Made by a program: the position numbers and the translations under genes. Source: Breoghania sp. (GTDB taxonomy: Bacteria > Pseudomonadota > Alphaproteobacteria > Rhizobiales > Stappiaceae). From it: DNA of 64,000 nt. Below, one piece after another: positions 10,581 to 18,990 of the stretch. The stretch is taken from contig NZ_OY771475.1 of assembly GCF_963674635.1 (NCBI RefSeq), positions 3,547,501 through 3,611,500 on the forward strand, written 5' to 3'. Every line of letters starts with the position of its first letter. Positions within the stretch are counted from its first letter, which is position 1. The notes beneath the pieces are model-generated. The model was not told the origin of the DNA, did no database searches, and worked only from the letters and a program-made list of their open reading frames with translations.

Positions 10581-11741
10581 TCATGCGGACGGCGCGGGGC
10601 AATCGACGACGGGACGCCTGTACTGACGCCTGTATTCCGAAGGAGACACGCCCACTTCCTTCTTGAAGGCCTTGCAGAAGTAGTTGGCGTCCTGAAAGGA
10701 CAGATCGAGCGACACATTGGTGATCGGCAGGTCGCTATCCGCCAGCAATTCCTTGGCCCGCTCTATCCGTTTTGTCTTCAGATAGGAGATGAAGGTGCCC
10801 CCCATTTCCTTTCGAAACAGGCGGCTCAGATAGCAGGAGCTGATATTCGCAAAGCCCGCCGCCTCCTCAAGGGTGACGCCCTTGTGCAGGTTCCTCTCGA
10901 TATAGTTCAGGACATCCTGGATATAGTCAGAGGCATGCGCGCCGCCCGGCTCGCGGGCCTCGAACAGCACATCCACGATCTGGTAGACGAGTTCCAGCAT
11001 CTGATAGTGCGAATGCAGATCAAGCCTTTGCTGGGCAAGCGCGTCGATCTTGCGGGTGATACATGACGGCATCGCGAGTTGGCGCTCTTCCGCAACGCGG
11101 ACAACGGTGCGGATATATTCAAGAACCGCGCGGCGTGGGGGAACATCCTTGCGGGCGTAGATGGCTTCAAGCTTCTGGCGCACCAATGTCAGGCAGGCGC
11201 GATAGGAGGTGCTCTCCACCAGGTCTGTAATCTGCCGTGCGATGTGAGCGGTCTCTGCAACGGTCTCCGGATCTGCCTGGATGGGGAACGACTGCGGGGT
11301 TTCATCCCGTCTTGAAGACGGGATACTCAAAGATGGGGGCGCATCGGGGAGCGTGGTGGACGCTGTGGCGTCGACAGTGCCCAGACACGCGCTCACCGCT
11401 TTGAGAAGATCATCCGTGCGCACCGGTTTCAGGAGGAAATTGTCAGCCTTCAGATGGATCGCCGACTGCATGATCTCGAAATAGTCATAGGCGGTGAGAA
11501 TGATCACCTTGGTCTGCATGCCGCGGTCGCGGACCATCTGGATGATCTCCAACCCGTTTGGACGGGGAATGCGAATGTCCACGAGCATCAGGTCGATCTG
11601 ACAGGTCTCGATCAACCGAACGGCTTCTGTGCCGTTGCGGGCCTCCCCCACGATCCTGGCGCTGTCCAGGTTGGTCTCGATGATGCGCCGAAGTGCCCTG
11701 CGCTCCAGTTCCTCGTCTTCGATGATCACGATATTGAACAT
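10581..11741 (-). CDS. AraC-type response regulator of the GRM locus
   Basis: A 386-residue response regulator. The N-terminal receiver domain (about 1-120) has the acidic pair near VIIEDEE, the phosphoacceptor Asp in LMLVDIRIPRPNG and a Lys in NFLLKP. The middle part is a helical linker. The C-terminal AraC/XylS domain (about 285-380) has two helix-turn-helices, including LEEAAGFANISSCYLSRLF and YFCKAFKKEVGVSPSEYR. I chose the ATG giving MFNIVIIEDEE; a TTG lies 12 codons upstream. It is directly downstream of the PocR-domain histidine kinase and at the distal end of the microcompartment operon, so it very likely switches on that operon when the diol is sensed. Confidence 0.92.
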   Translation of the reverse strand: MFNIVIIEDEELERRALRRIIETNLDSARIVGEARNGTEAVRLIETCQIDLMLVDIRIPRPNGLEIIQMVRDRGMQTKVIILTAYDYFEIMQSAIHLKADNFLLKPVRTDDLLKAVSACLGTVDATASTTLPDAPPSLSIPSSRRDETPQSFPIQADPETVAETAHIARQITDLVESTSYRACLTLVRQKLEAIYARKDVPPRRAVLEYIRTVVRVAEERQLAMPSCITRKIDALAQQRLDLHSHYQMLELVYQIVDVLFEAREPGGAHASDYIQDVLNYIERNLHKGVTLEEAAGFANISSCYLSRLFRKEMGGTFISYLKTKRIERAKELLADSDLPITNVSLDLSFQDANYFCKAFKKEVGVSPSEYRRQYRRPVVDCPAPSA

Positions 11742-11782
11742 GGTGCTGGCCCGGTTGGCTTGTCGATTGGAATTCAAGGCTC

Positions 11783-13120
11783 TCAGATCGCTGCAACGTC
11801 ATAATCGGCAGGAAGCCGAATGCGGACGAGCGTACCGCGGTTCTCCCGGAAGGGGCTGACGATCTCCAGCCCGTGATCGTCGCCGAAATAGTGCCTGAGG
11901 CGGCTGTCGACATTGTAGATGCCGATGCTCTTGCGCCCGTCGCGATCCGCAACGCCGGCCAGAACCGCCTGTTTGCGCTCCGCGCTGATGCCATCGCCGT
12001 TGTCGACGATGTCGACGATCACGTCGTCGCCGTCCCGGAAGGCGTTGATTTCCACCACGCCATCGCTTTCGCGTGGCTCGATGGCGTAGTTGATGCAGTT
12101 CTCGACGATTGGCTGAAGCACCATGAAGGGGCAGATGGTGGTGCCAAACTCTTCGGGAACGGAAATCTTGAAGGTGAAGCGGTCACCAAGGCGCAGGCGC
12201 AACAGGAACAGGTAGTTCTTGACGTGGTCCAACTCCGTTGAAAGCGGCACGAATTGCGATCCGCTCTTTTTCAAGACGTAGCGCATCATGTCGGCGAAGG
12301 CGTGGACCGTGGTCTCCGTTTCCTCAGCCCCTTCGATGAGGGCGAGGCGGCCGATTGTATTGAGCACGTTGAACAAGAAATGCGGATTCACCTGATAGGA
12401 AAGTGCCTGAAGCTCCGCCTCGCGCAAGGATCGCTCCAGCTCCGCGCGGCGCTTGGATTCCTCCAGAAGCCGCACGTTCTTGGCATAGAGCTCCTGATTG
12501 ACGCTGGCCGAATAGCTCTCTTCCACGATGTAGGAGGCGATATAGTAGAGCGAGTAGGCGGCGGAGCGCAGCTTCTCGTAATCGATGACCCGAATGTCTT
12601 CGTGGAGCTTGACGAGAGCGGGGTCGTCGCGCCAGGAGTTTTCGGTGGGAAACAGCCCGGACAGGTCCACCAGGTCCGGGGTGGGGGCACTGGTTCGCAT
12701 GTTGACCTGGCCGCAGATCACCGCGCCCAGATACTCGCCGCGCATGATGATGGGCGCGGCGAAATCGACCAGCCCGCAATGGCATTTGTAGATCGAAGGA
12801 TCGCCCGTGGACAGCGCGGTGCGGCCCCCCACGGAATCGCAATGATAGCAGCGCTCCCGCCACATGGGGTGGCTGCGGATGTATTGGCAGAAGTTGCTGA
12901 ACCCGCTCGGGTTGGTCACGGGCTCGCCGCGGGGATCCACGATCACCATGGCGACGCCGACGGCGGCGCTGAAATTGTCCTGGACCTTCTGCAGCGTCTC
13001 GACACTGGTCAGGTCCGACAGGCGTCGCCGTGCGGTGGTTTTGTGGTTGGCTGTGTCTTGGCCCGTCTGCAACGAGCGCGCTCTATCCTGATTGAAGTCG
13101 TCCAGATATTGCGAAGTCAC
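11783..13120 (-). CDS. PocR-domain sensor histidine kinase of the GRM locus
   Basis: A 445-residue cytoplasmic-looking LytS/YesM-class kinase. Residues about 40-210 form a PocR sensory domain, recognisable by the Cys pattern CYHCD and YKCHCGLVDFAAPI; PocR domains in pdu-type loci sense small diols or related compounds. A short coiled segment (ESKRRAELERSLREAEL) leads into the HisKA-like region with the phosphoacceptor motif YQVNPHFLFNVLN, then a HATPase domain (PIVENCINYAI, DNGDGIS, GIGIYN-type motif). The GTG start overlaps the metK stop by four bases (GTGA) with AAGG upstream; a longer start at 13165 would overlap metK by 49 bases. It pairs with the AraC-type response regulator 41 bases downstream. 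Confidence 0.93.
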   Translation of the reverse strand: MTSQYLDDFNQDRARSLQTGQDTANHKTTARRRLSDLTSVETLQKVQDNFSAAVGVAMVIVDPRGEPVTNPSGFSNFCQYIRSHPMWRERCYHCDSVGGRTALSTGDPSIYKCHCGLVDFAAPIIMRGEYLGAVICGQVNMRTSAPTPDLVDLSGLFPTENSWRDDPALVKLHEDIRVIDYEKLRSAAYSLYYIASYIVEESYSASVNQELYAKNVRLLEESKRRAELERSLREAELQALSYQVNPHFLFNVLNTIGRLALIEGAEETETTVHAFADMMRYVLKKSGSQFVPLSTELDHVKNYLFLLRLRLGDRFTFKISVPEEFGTTICPFMVLQPIVENCINYAIEPRESDGVVEINAFRDGDDVIVDIVDNGDGISAERKQAVLAGVADRDGRKSIGIYNVDSRLRHYFGDDHGLEIVSPFRENRGTLVRIRLPADYDVAAI

Positions 13121-14265
13121 CGATATGCCTTCAGCAGGGCGTCCGTCAGGTCCACCCTTTCCCACACGAAACCTTCCGATTCTCGACCAAAGTGGCCGTA
13201 TGCCGCGGTCTTCTCAAAGAGTGGCCTGCGCAAATCGAGGGTTTCGATCATTCCAGATACCGAAAGCGGAAACACCTCCCGGATCGCATGTGCCAGGCGG
13301 TCGGTATCAACGCTTTGTCTTGCGTTCAACCTTACGCCAACCATCTCGGGTTCAATCTGACCTATCGCAAACGCCAGAGAAATTTCGCATTGATCGGCCA
13401 GCTTTGCGGCGACGACGGTCTTGGCGATCCGGCGCGCCATGTAGGCGGCCGTTCGGTCAAGCTTGGTAGCGTCCTTGCCGGAAAAGGCGCCCCCTCCATG
13501 ACGGCCTACCCCCCCATAGGTGTCGACCATCAGTTTGCGACCGGTCAGGCCCGTATCGGCTGCCGGACCACCAAGAACAAAGCGCCCTGTGGGATTGATG
13601 AGAACGCGGGTGTCGCGCGTGAGCCAGCGCCCCATGGTCGGGGCGATCACTTCCTCAATCAGGCCGCGCAGCATCTCCTCGCGGGAAACGTCGGGAGCGT
13701 GCTGGGCGGAGCAGACGAGGCTCGTCAGTTCCACGGGCTTGCCGTCCGCGTCATTGCGGAACGTCACCTGCGCCTTGCCATCGGGACGAAGCCAAGGCAG
13801 GCGGCCGGATTTGCGCGCCTCGGCCTGGGCCATTGTCAGGCGGTGCGCATAGTGAATGGCGGCGGGCATAAGCGTCGGCGTCTCGTCACAGGCAAAGCCG
13901 TAGAAAATGCCCTGATCTCCCGCCCCCAATTCGCCAACCCGCGAGACCCCCTGGGCGATGTCGGGGGATTGTTCGCGCAGATCGGTCAGGATGAAGCAAC
14001 CATCCGCATCGAAGCCCAGCTCCGGATTTGTGTAGCCGATCCGGCGAAGAACACCGCGCGCCACCGACGCGATATCGACATGCGCGGTGGAGGTGACCTC
14101 GCCGGCAATATGGAGCGTGTTGCCGGAGGCCATCACTTCAACCGCAACACGCGCCGCCGGATCGTGCTCCAGATAGGCGTCGAGAACCGCATCGGAAATC
14201 TGGTCGCAGACCTTGTCCGGATGACCTTCGGTGACGGATTCGGAGCTGATGAATGTTGCGGCCAT
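13117..14265 (-). CDS. metK: S-adenosylmethionine synthetase inside the GRM operon
   Basis: Makes S-adenosylmethionine from methionine and ATP. The 382-residue length matches typical MetK. Motifs seen are FISSESVTEGHPDKVCDQISDAVLD (substrate and metal site; Glu, His, Asp), GAGDQGIFYGFACDE, and the P-loop-like GGGAFSGKDATKLDRTAAYMAR. The start is the ATG preceded by AGGA; a longer frame adds 11 unlikely residues. It sits between the radical-SAM activase and the sensor kinase and overlaps the kinase gene, so it is co-transcribed with the microcompartment genes. SAM is the cofactor the activase consumes, which explains its presence. Whether the genome has another metK is not visible here. Confidence 0.95.
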   Translation of the reverse strand: MAATFISSESVTEGHPDKVCDQISDAVLDAYLEHDPAARVAVEVMASGNTLHIAGEVTSTAHVDIASVARGVLRRIGYTNPELGFDADGCFILTDLREQSPDIAQGVSRVGELGAGDQGIFYGFACDETPTLMPAAIHYAHRLTMAQAEARKSGRLPWLRPDGKAQVTFRNDADGKPVELTSLVCSAQHAPDVSREEMLRGLIEEVIAPTMGRWLTRDTRVLINPTGRFVLGGPAADTGLTGRKLMVDTYGGVGRHGGGAFSGKDATKLDRTAAYMARRIAKTVVAAKLADQCEISLAFAIGQIEPEMVGVRLNARQSVDTDRLAHAIREVFPLSVSGMIETLDLRRPLFEKTAAYGHFGRESEGFVWERVDLTDALLKAYR

Positions 14266-14333
14266 GGGACCAGTTCCTGTCGTTATTGGTCTTTTCAAGG
14301 GATCGACCGAAGCCGATCCCTATACGAAAGGCG

Positions 14334-15251
14334 TTATCCGCCGATCTGGCACTTCAGACCGGCCTGCTCAACCGCCGGGACGAGGTGAGAAACATCGTCC
14401 GGCTTGAGATTGGCGAGATCTCCCATCGGATAGGGGCGACCAAGCAGGGCGTATTTGTTTTCGCCATAGGTGTGGTAGGGCAGCAGGTGCACCGTATCGA
14501 CGCCGGGCATCAGCTTGGCGAAGTCGGCGATGGCCCCGATCGCTTTTTCAGTGTCGTTGAAGCCGGGAACGACCGGTATGCGCACGACCGCATGGGTCAG
14601 GGACGCGATGCAGAGGGCGTTTTCGAGAATGATGCGGTTGTCGACGCCCGTGTTCGCCTGATGGTTGGCCGGATCGATGGTCTTGATGTCCACCAGCGCG
14701 TGATCGACATGGGGCATCACGTCGCGAATGATCTCGCGGGTGGTATAGCCCGTGGTCTCCATGGCGGTGTTCCAGCCCTGTTCGTGACAGGCCTTGAGCA
14801 GTTCCTTGGCAAAGGCATGCTGGAACAGCGGCTCGCCGCCGGACAGGGTGACGCCGCCGCCGGAACGGCGATAGTGGATCGCGTCCTTGCGCAGCTCCAG
14901 CATGACCTGTGCGATGGTCATCTTCTTGCCGGAGATGGTGAGGGCATCGGTCGGGCATACGCCCACGCAGGTGCCGCATTTCACGCACTTGTCGCGATCA
15001 ACGAAGCCGGGATTGTCGCGCGAAAGCGCCTTGGTCGGGCAGACCGGCGTGCATTGTCCGCAGCGAATGCAGCTTGAGGCACGGAACAGAAGTTCCGGTT
15101 CGGGCGCCTGCGATTCCGGGTTGGAACACCAACGGCAGCGCAAGGGGCAGCCTTTCAGGAAAACGATCGTACGGACCCCCGGCCCGTCGTGGATGGAGTA
15201 GCGCTGGATGTCGAAGACAATCCCCTCCATGTCGTAGTCGATGCCGTTCAT
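14334..15251 (-). CDS. Glycyl radical enzyme activase (radical SAM)
   Basis: A 305-residue activating enzyme that uses SAM and a [4Fe-4S] cluster to put the radical on the glycine of the partner dehydratase. The radical-SAM motif CxxxCxxC is in FLKGCPLRCRWCSNPE (near residues 35-42). Two further ferredoxin-type clusters are given by CIRCGQCTPVCP and CVKCGTCVGVCP between about 61 and 110. The GGEP motif occurs as LSGGEPLFQ. The two-cluster insert is the usual form for activases of diol dehydratase and choline lyase. Position in the GRM operon, beside metK, identifies the partner as the dehydratase at 23851-26379. Confidence 0.95.
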   Translation of the reverse strand: MNGIDYDMEGIVFDIQRYSIHDGPGVRTIVFLKGCPLRCRWCSNPESQAPEPELLFRASSCIRCGQCTPVCPTKALSRDNPGFVDRDKCVKCGTCVGVCPTDALTISGKKMTIAQVMLELRKDAIHYRRSGGGVTLSGGEPLFQHAFAKELLKACHEQGWNTAMETTGYTTREIIRDVMPHVDHALVDIKTIDPANHQANTGVDNRIILENALCIASLTHAVVRIPVVPGFNDTEKAIGAIADFAKLMPGVDTVHLLPYHTYGENKYALLGRPYPMGDLANLKPDDVSHLVPAVEQAGLKCQIGG

Positions 15252-15317
15252 GGTTCTTGTTTCCCTTTCTTCTCCGCGGTCTCTTCCATATGCCGGGGTT
15301 CTCGTGCCGGTCTGGGA

Positions 15318-15620
15318 TCAGAAGGCGGATTGCTGTGCCTGGATTGCATCCATTGCAGTGCGCACAGCCGATGTTTCTCCGAGGATCGCGAGCGACGTGA
15401 CGTGTTGCGGGCAGGTCCCGTAGACCTCGACGGTGAAGACGTCGGAGGCCTTCATCGCCACATCGGAATAGAAGAAGAGATCCGTGATGTTGCACTGGAC
15501 CAGCCCGATGGACCCCACCGAGTGATCGCGCACGTAGGCGCGACCATGCGGCGGCATGCGCCGCTGCAGCATCTGGAGCACTTCGCTGTGGGGCGCGTTG
15601 ATGATGCGGGTGTTCATCAT
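15318..15620 (-). CDS. EutS/PduU-type BMC shell protein (circularly permuted BMC-H)
   Basis: A 100-residue hexameric shell protein. The sequence runs RIINAPHSEVLQMLQRRM, then the segment DHSVGSIGLVQCNITDLFFYSDVAMKAS. This is the order expected for the circularly permuted BMC fold (EutS, PduU, and the GRM equivalents), where the N-terminal strands form a small beta-barrel over the pore. Weak direct hits to canonical BMC-H spacing support the permuted class. RBS AGGGGAG lies upstream. It is one of four shell-tile genes of the operon plus one vertex protein. Confidence 0.88.
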   Translation of the reverse strand: MMNTRIINAPHSEVLQMLQRRMPPHGRAYVRDHSVGSIGLVQCNITDLFFYSDVAMKASDVFTVEVYGTCPQHVTSLAILGETSAVRTAMDAIQAQQSAF

Positions 15621-15690
15621 GGTCTTTCGGCTCCCCTGATCTCTTCTCTCGTTCTCATGTCTTTCATTCGCTGGATCGGCACGAGGCGTC

Positions 15691-17403
15691 TCAGCGCACG
15701 TTGAGCGCTTCGACCATCACGCAGCGGCGCAGACGGGCGAAGGACTTGGCGGAGGTCAGCCCCTCGCCGGTCGGACCGGCGATGGTGAAGGTGGTGTGAC
15801 CCTCTCCCCCCACGCCGATGCCCGCATAGGAGGGACCGTTCTTCACGAAGATCGTCGTCTGGATGAGCTTCGCCATCTTGGTGAGCTTGCGAACGTTGGT
15901 GGAGTGCATGATCGCGGTGTGGCGGTTGCCGTGTTCCAGCTCGACCGCCAGATCGATGGCGTCGTCGACGCTCGGGCTGCGCACCAGCGGCAGGATCGGC
16001 ATCATCAGTTCTTCCTGAACGAAGACGTGCTCCTTGGGCAGGTCGATCAGGATGAGTTTGATGTCGTCGCCGACGGTGATGCCGACCTTGTCGAGCAGGT
16101 AGCGCGCGCTCTTGCCGACGCAGGAGGTCTGCGGCCCGCCCTTCTCGTTGATCACCAGCGCTTCCAGCTTCTTCACGATTGCCGGATCCTCGACGAAATA
16201 GGCGCCGCATTTGCGCATGCAGGAGATCAGGTAATCCGCGATCTGCTCGACGGCGACGATCTCCTTCTCGGCGATGCAAGGCAGGTTGTTGTCGAAGCTG
16301 GAGCCGTTGACGATGTCCTGGGCCGCCTTTTCGATGTCTGCGGTCTCATCCACCACAACCGGCGGGTTGCCGGCGCCCGCGCCGATCGCCTTCTTGCCGG
16401 TGGACATGACGGTCCTGACGATGCCCGGGCCGCCGGTCGCCACCAGCATGCGCACCTTCGGGTGCTTCATCATGGCGTTGGTGTTCTCGATGGAGGGGGC
16501 GAGAACCGTAACGACCAAGTTGGCGGGCGCGCCAAGCGAGGCGAGCTTGCGGTTGATCATCTTGATGGCCAGCAGCGAGACCTGCTTGGCGCGCGGATGC
16601 GGGCTGAAGACCGCCGCATTGCCCGCGGCCAGCATGCCGATGGAGTTACAGATGATGGTTTCGGTCGGGTTGGTGGTCGGCGTGATCGCGCCGATCACGC
16701 CATAGGGCGAATATTCGACCAGCGTCAGGCCGCCATCGCCGGAACAGGCATCGGTTGTGAGATCCTCGACGCCGGGGGACTTCTGGGCGGCCACCCGGTT
16801 CTTGATGATCTTGTGCGCGGTGTTGCCCATGCCGGTCAGGTCCGCAGCCATGCGGGAGATGCGTTCCAGCGTCGCCTCGTTGAGGAAGACCTCGCGGATG
16901 CCTTCCACGAACTGGTGACGGGCCGCCATGGAGCAGAAGAGATACTGGCGCTGGGCTTCCTCTGCCGCCTCGATGGCCTCGTCCATGGTCTCGAAGACGC
17001 CGTCGCCAAGGGTCAGGGCTTCTTCATCGGTGATGGATGTGTCAGGTGCCGACCGGCCCGTGACCGGGCAGACCCCACGTTTGGGAGCGGCGGACTGGGC
17101 CATGGCGCCGGCGAGCAGGCTGGACACCAGATTATCGGTCGGATCGTTTTCGCCGCGGGCGCGCTGCCAGCAGCAACGCTTGGAGCCGGGCACGTAATCC
17201 GGGCAGGCGCCGGTTTCCGGCTTGGCGCCGCCTTCGGCCAGGATCTTCGCAACGAGATCTTCCACCGACGAGGCTCCGGTCGTTGCGGGCGGCGCGGCAG
17301 GAGCAGGTGTGGGGACAGGGGCTGCGACCGGGCTCGCTGCGGGGGAGGCACCATGGCCCCCAAGCAGCTGTGCGACCGCGTCGGTGATCTGTTGATCGTT
17401 CAT
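15691..17403 (-). CDS. CoA-acylating aldehyde dehydrogenase with long encapsulation region
   Basis: Converts the lumenal aldehyde with CoA and NAD+ to acyl-CoA (PduP/EutE/GRM type). The 570 residues are about 100 more than PduP. Residues about 140-570 are the dehydrogenase domain, with SSFDNNLPCIAEKE holding the catalytic Cys and IGAITPTTNPTET in the cofactor site. The N-terminal extension carries a short helix MNDQQITDAVAQLLGG (1-16), a Pro/Ala linker, a second helix SVEDLVAKILAEGG (46-59), a Cys-containing stretch (Cys67, 77, 78), a third helix near DNLVSSLLAGAMA (90-102) and Cys112. The helices look like encapsulation peptides. Start chosen at ATG with AAGGAG seven bases upstream; it overlaps the upstream gene by ATGA. 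Confidence 0.95.
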   Translation of the reverse strand: MNDQQITDAVAQLLGGHGASPAASPVAAPVPTPAPAAPPATTGASSVEDLVAKILAEGGAKPETGACPDYVPGSKRCCWQRARGENDPTDNLVSSLLAGAMAQSAAPKRGVCPVTGRSAPDTSITDEEALTLGDGVFETMDEAIEAAEEAQRQYLFCSMAARHQFVEGIREVFLNEATLERISRMAADLTGMGNTAHKIIKNRVAAQKSPGVEDLTTDACSGDGGLTLVEYSPYGVIGAITPTTNPTETIICNSIGMLAAGNAAVFSPHPRAKQVSLLAIKMINRKLASLGAPANLVVTVLAPSIENTNAMMKHPKVRMLVATGGPGIVRTVMSTGKKAIGAGAGNPPVVVDETADIEKAAQDIVNGSSFDNNLPCIAEKEIVAVEQIADYLISCMRKCGAYFVEDPAIVKKLEALVINEKGGPQTSCVGKSARYLLDKVGITVGDDIKLILIDLPKEHVFVQEELMMPILPLVRSPSVDDAIDLAVELEHGNRHTAIMHSTNVRKLTKMAKLIQTTIFVKNGPSYAGIGVGGEGHTTFTIAGPTGEGLTSAKSFARLRRCVMVEALNVR

Positions 17404-17912
17404 TTTTCTGCTCCTTGTTCGGGGCAAAGCCCGCGCAAATTCTGAAACTGGTTGAGGGCGTGGACGGCGATGATCATGTCCTCATCCGCCGTGCCGCCAC
17501 TGATGCCGATGGCGCCGATAACCTTCCCCTCGCGCCACAAGGGCATGCCGCCGCCGAACAGCACGGCCCGTCCGCCATGGCTTGCTTCGACGCCGAAGAG
17601 CATCTGGCCGGGCTGTGCGAGCCGGCCGAGTTCATCCGTGGACATGCGGAAGGCTGCCGCGGTCCACGCCTTGTTGGTGGCGATCTCGACGCTTGCGGGC
17701 AGGCTGCCATCCATCCGGTGAAAGAGGATCGGCGCGCCCTCGCTGTCGGCCACCGCAATGACGATCGGCAGATCCATCGCGCCTGCCTTCGCTTCGGCAT
17801 CCGCCGCCAATTGCCGGGCCACGGCGAGCGACATCTCCAGGCCGCAAGCGGGCTTCGAGATCTGCGCGCTCAGCAGCCGTTCGATCAGCAGGTGGGTGGA
17901 GCGGGTCGTCAT
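17400..17912 (-). CDS. GlcG/HbpS-family protein (PduO C-terminal-like)
   Basis: A 170-residue protein of the DUF336 family. The core runs LAVARQLAADAEAKAGAMDLPIVIAVAD and then SEGAPILFHRMDGSLPASVEIATNKAWTAAAF, with the Gly-rich LFGGGMPLWREGKVIGAIGISGG near the end. Members are heme- or cobalamin-binding accessory proteins and occur as the C-terminal domain of PduO and as free-standing proteins in many GRM loci. The exact role in this pathway is not established. It overlaps the aldehyde dehydrogenase start by four bases, so translation is coupled. Confidence 0.88.
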   Translation of the reverse strand: MTTRSTHLLIERLLSAQISKPACGLEMSLAVARQLAADAEAKAGAMDLPIVIAVADSEGAPILFHRMDGSLPASVEIATNKAWTAAAFRMSTDELGRLAQPGQMLFGVEASHGGRAVLFGGGMPLWREGKVIGAIGISGGTADEDMIIAVHALNQFQNLRGLCPEQGAEK

Positions 17913-17923
17913 CTTCCTGTCCC

Positions 17924-18190
17924 TCAGTGGGCTTCCACGCTGTCGACGATGCCGACGATGGAGGCATCGGTGACACTGTGATCGAGCGATCCGCTCTGGC
18001 GGGCGGCGCTGCCGGTCGTCACGATGACGGTTTCACCGCACCCCGCGCCGACGGTGTCGGTCGCAACCTGGGTCGGACCTTCGCGTTCGAGCTTTTCGTT
18101 GAGGCGCGCCACGATGAGCAGCTTGGAGCCGCAAAGCGTTGTGTCCTTGCTGGTGGAGACGACCGTTCCGATCACGCTGGCGAGATACAT
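17924..18190 (-). CDS. EutN/CcmL-type BMC vertex protein
   Basis: An 88-residue pentameric shell protein that caps the vertices of the microcompartment. The N-terminal strand MYLASVIGTVVSTSKDTTLCGSKLLIVARL and the Gly-rich DTVGAGCGETVIVTTGSAAR are the family signature, and the C-terminal VTDASIVGIVD closes the fold. ATG preceded by GAGGAGAAGG is the start; an upstream in-frame start would add five residues. It is the only vertex protein in the locus. Confidence 0.95.
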   Translation of the reverse strand: MYLASVIGTVVSTSKDTTLCGSKLLIVARLNEKLEREGPTQVATDTVGAGCGETVIVTTGSAARQSGSLDHSVTDASIVGIVDSVEAH

Positions 18191-18201
18191 TGACCTTCTC
18201 C

Positions 18202-18990
18202 TCACGTCCTGATGAGCCGGATTTGCCGGACTTTGAGTTCTTCCGCCGCCAGCGGTGTCACAAGGACATCGCTGGCAAGGCGCAGTTCATCGCCGCTGAG
18301 TGCCTTGACGGCGCTCAGGCCCAGAACCTGACCTGTCATTTGCACCGGATGGAGGCTTGTGGCGATGGGGGAGGGATTGGAGCGACCGTCCTCGACCTTC
18401 TGGTGAAGCCGGGAGGCCCAGGCGAATTCCACCCCGTAGCTTTCCAGCGCAGTGAGGTGGCTCGCCATCAAGGCGCGATAGGCGGGACTGGGCGTGAGGC
18501 CGCGTGTGGCGCGTTCGCGGCAGGCCGGGCAGCAGCCGTCCCGCGCCGCGACCACGCGCATGCCTCTTTCCAGCGCGCCGGAAAGAAGACGCGAGATGTC
18601 GTCGTCCGCCAGCCCCAGTGCCGCGCGCGCGGCAAGGGACACGCTCATGGCGGGAACGATCACCACCGCGTGCCGGGCCAGGAGGCCGTCGGTGGGCAGG
18701 GGGCTGTTCTGCGGGCGGGCAAGAGCGCCGACAAGCGCGGCGCCGCCCAGACTGGCGAGGCTGCGTTCGTTCACCAACGCGCTGGCCGCGGCGCTGGTGT
18801 GGATCTCCAGGTTCCAGCCAGACACGCTCAGGGCGGAAAGCGAGGAAATCGCTGCTTCCAGACCGAGATCCGTCTCGGAGAAAAGGACCAGCGCAGAGCG
18901 GGCGCGCCGGTTGAGCACGGCGACGATGCGGTCCGACAGGATATCCAGAAGGGCCCGGTTCAGCAGGGTATCGAGGTCATGGCCGTTCAT
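18202..18990 (-). CDS. Flavoprotein-like BMC accessory protein
   Basis: A 262-residue protein that appears to have the flavoprotein (HFCD/Dfp-like) fold, seen in PVAVI-type segments such as SALVLFSETDLGLEAAISSLSALSVSG and LLARHAVVIVPAMSVSLAARAALGLADDD. Similar proteins are found in GRM loci, but their function is not known to me. The N-terminal helix DLDTLLNRALLDILSDRIV is amphipathic and could serve as an encapsulation peptide. A CCPACRE motif occurs near residue 160. Its start overlaps the EutJ stop (ATGA). A role in flavin chemistry inside the shell is an inference from fold and context. Confidence 0.6.
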   Translation of the reverse strand: MNGHDLDTLLNRALLDILSDRIVAVLNRRARSALVLFSETDLGLEAAISSLSALSVSGWNLEIHTSAAASALVNERSLASLGGAALVGALARPQNSPLPTDGLLARHAVVIVPAMSVSLAARAALGLADDDISRLLSGALERGMRVVAARDGCCPACRERATRGLTPSPAYRALMASHLTALESYGVEFAWASRLHQKVEDGRSNPSPIATSLHPVQMTGQVLGLSAVKALSGDELRLASDVLVTPLAAEELKVRQIRLIRT

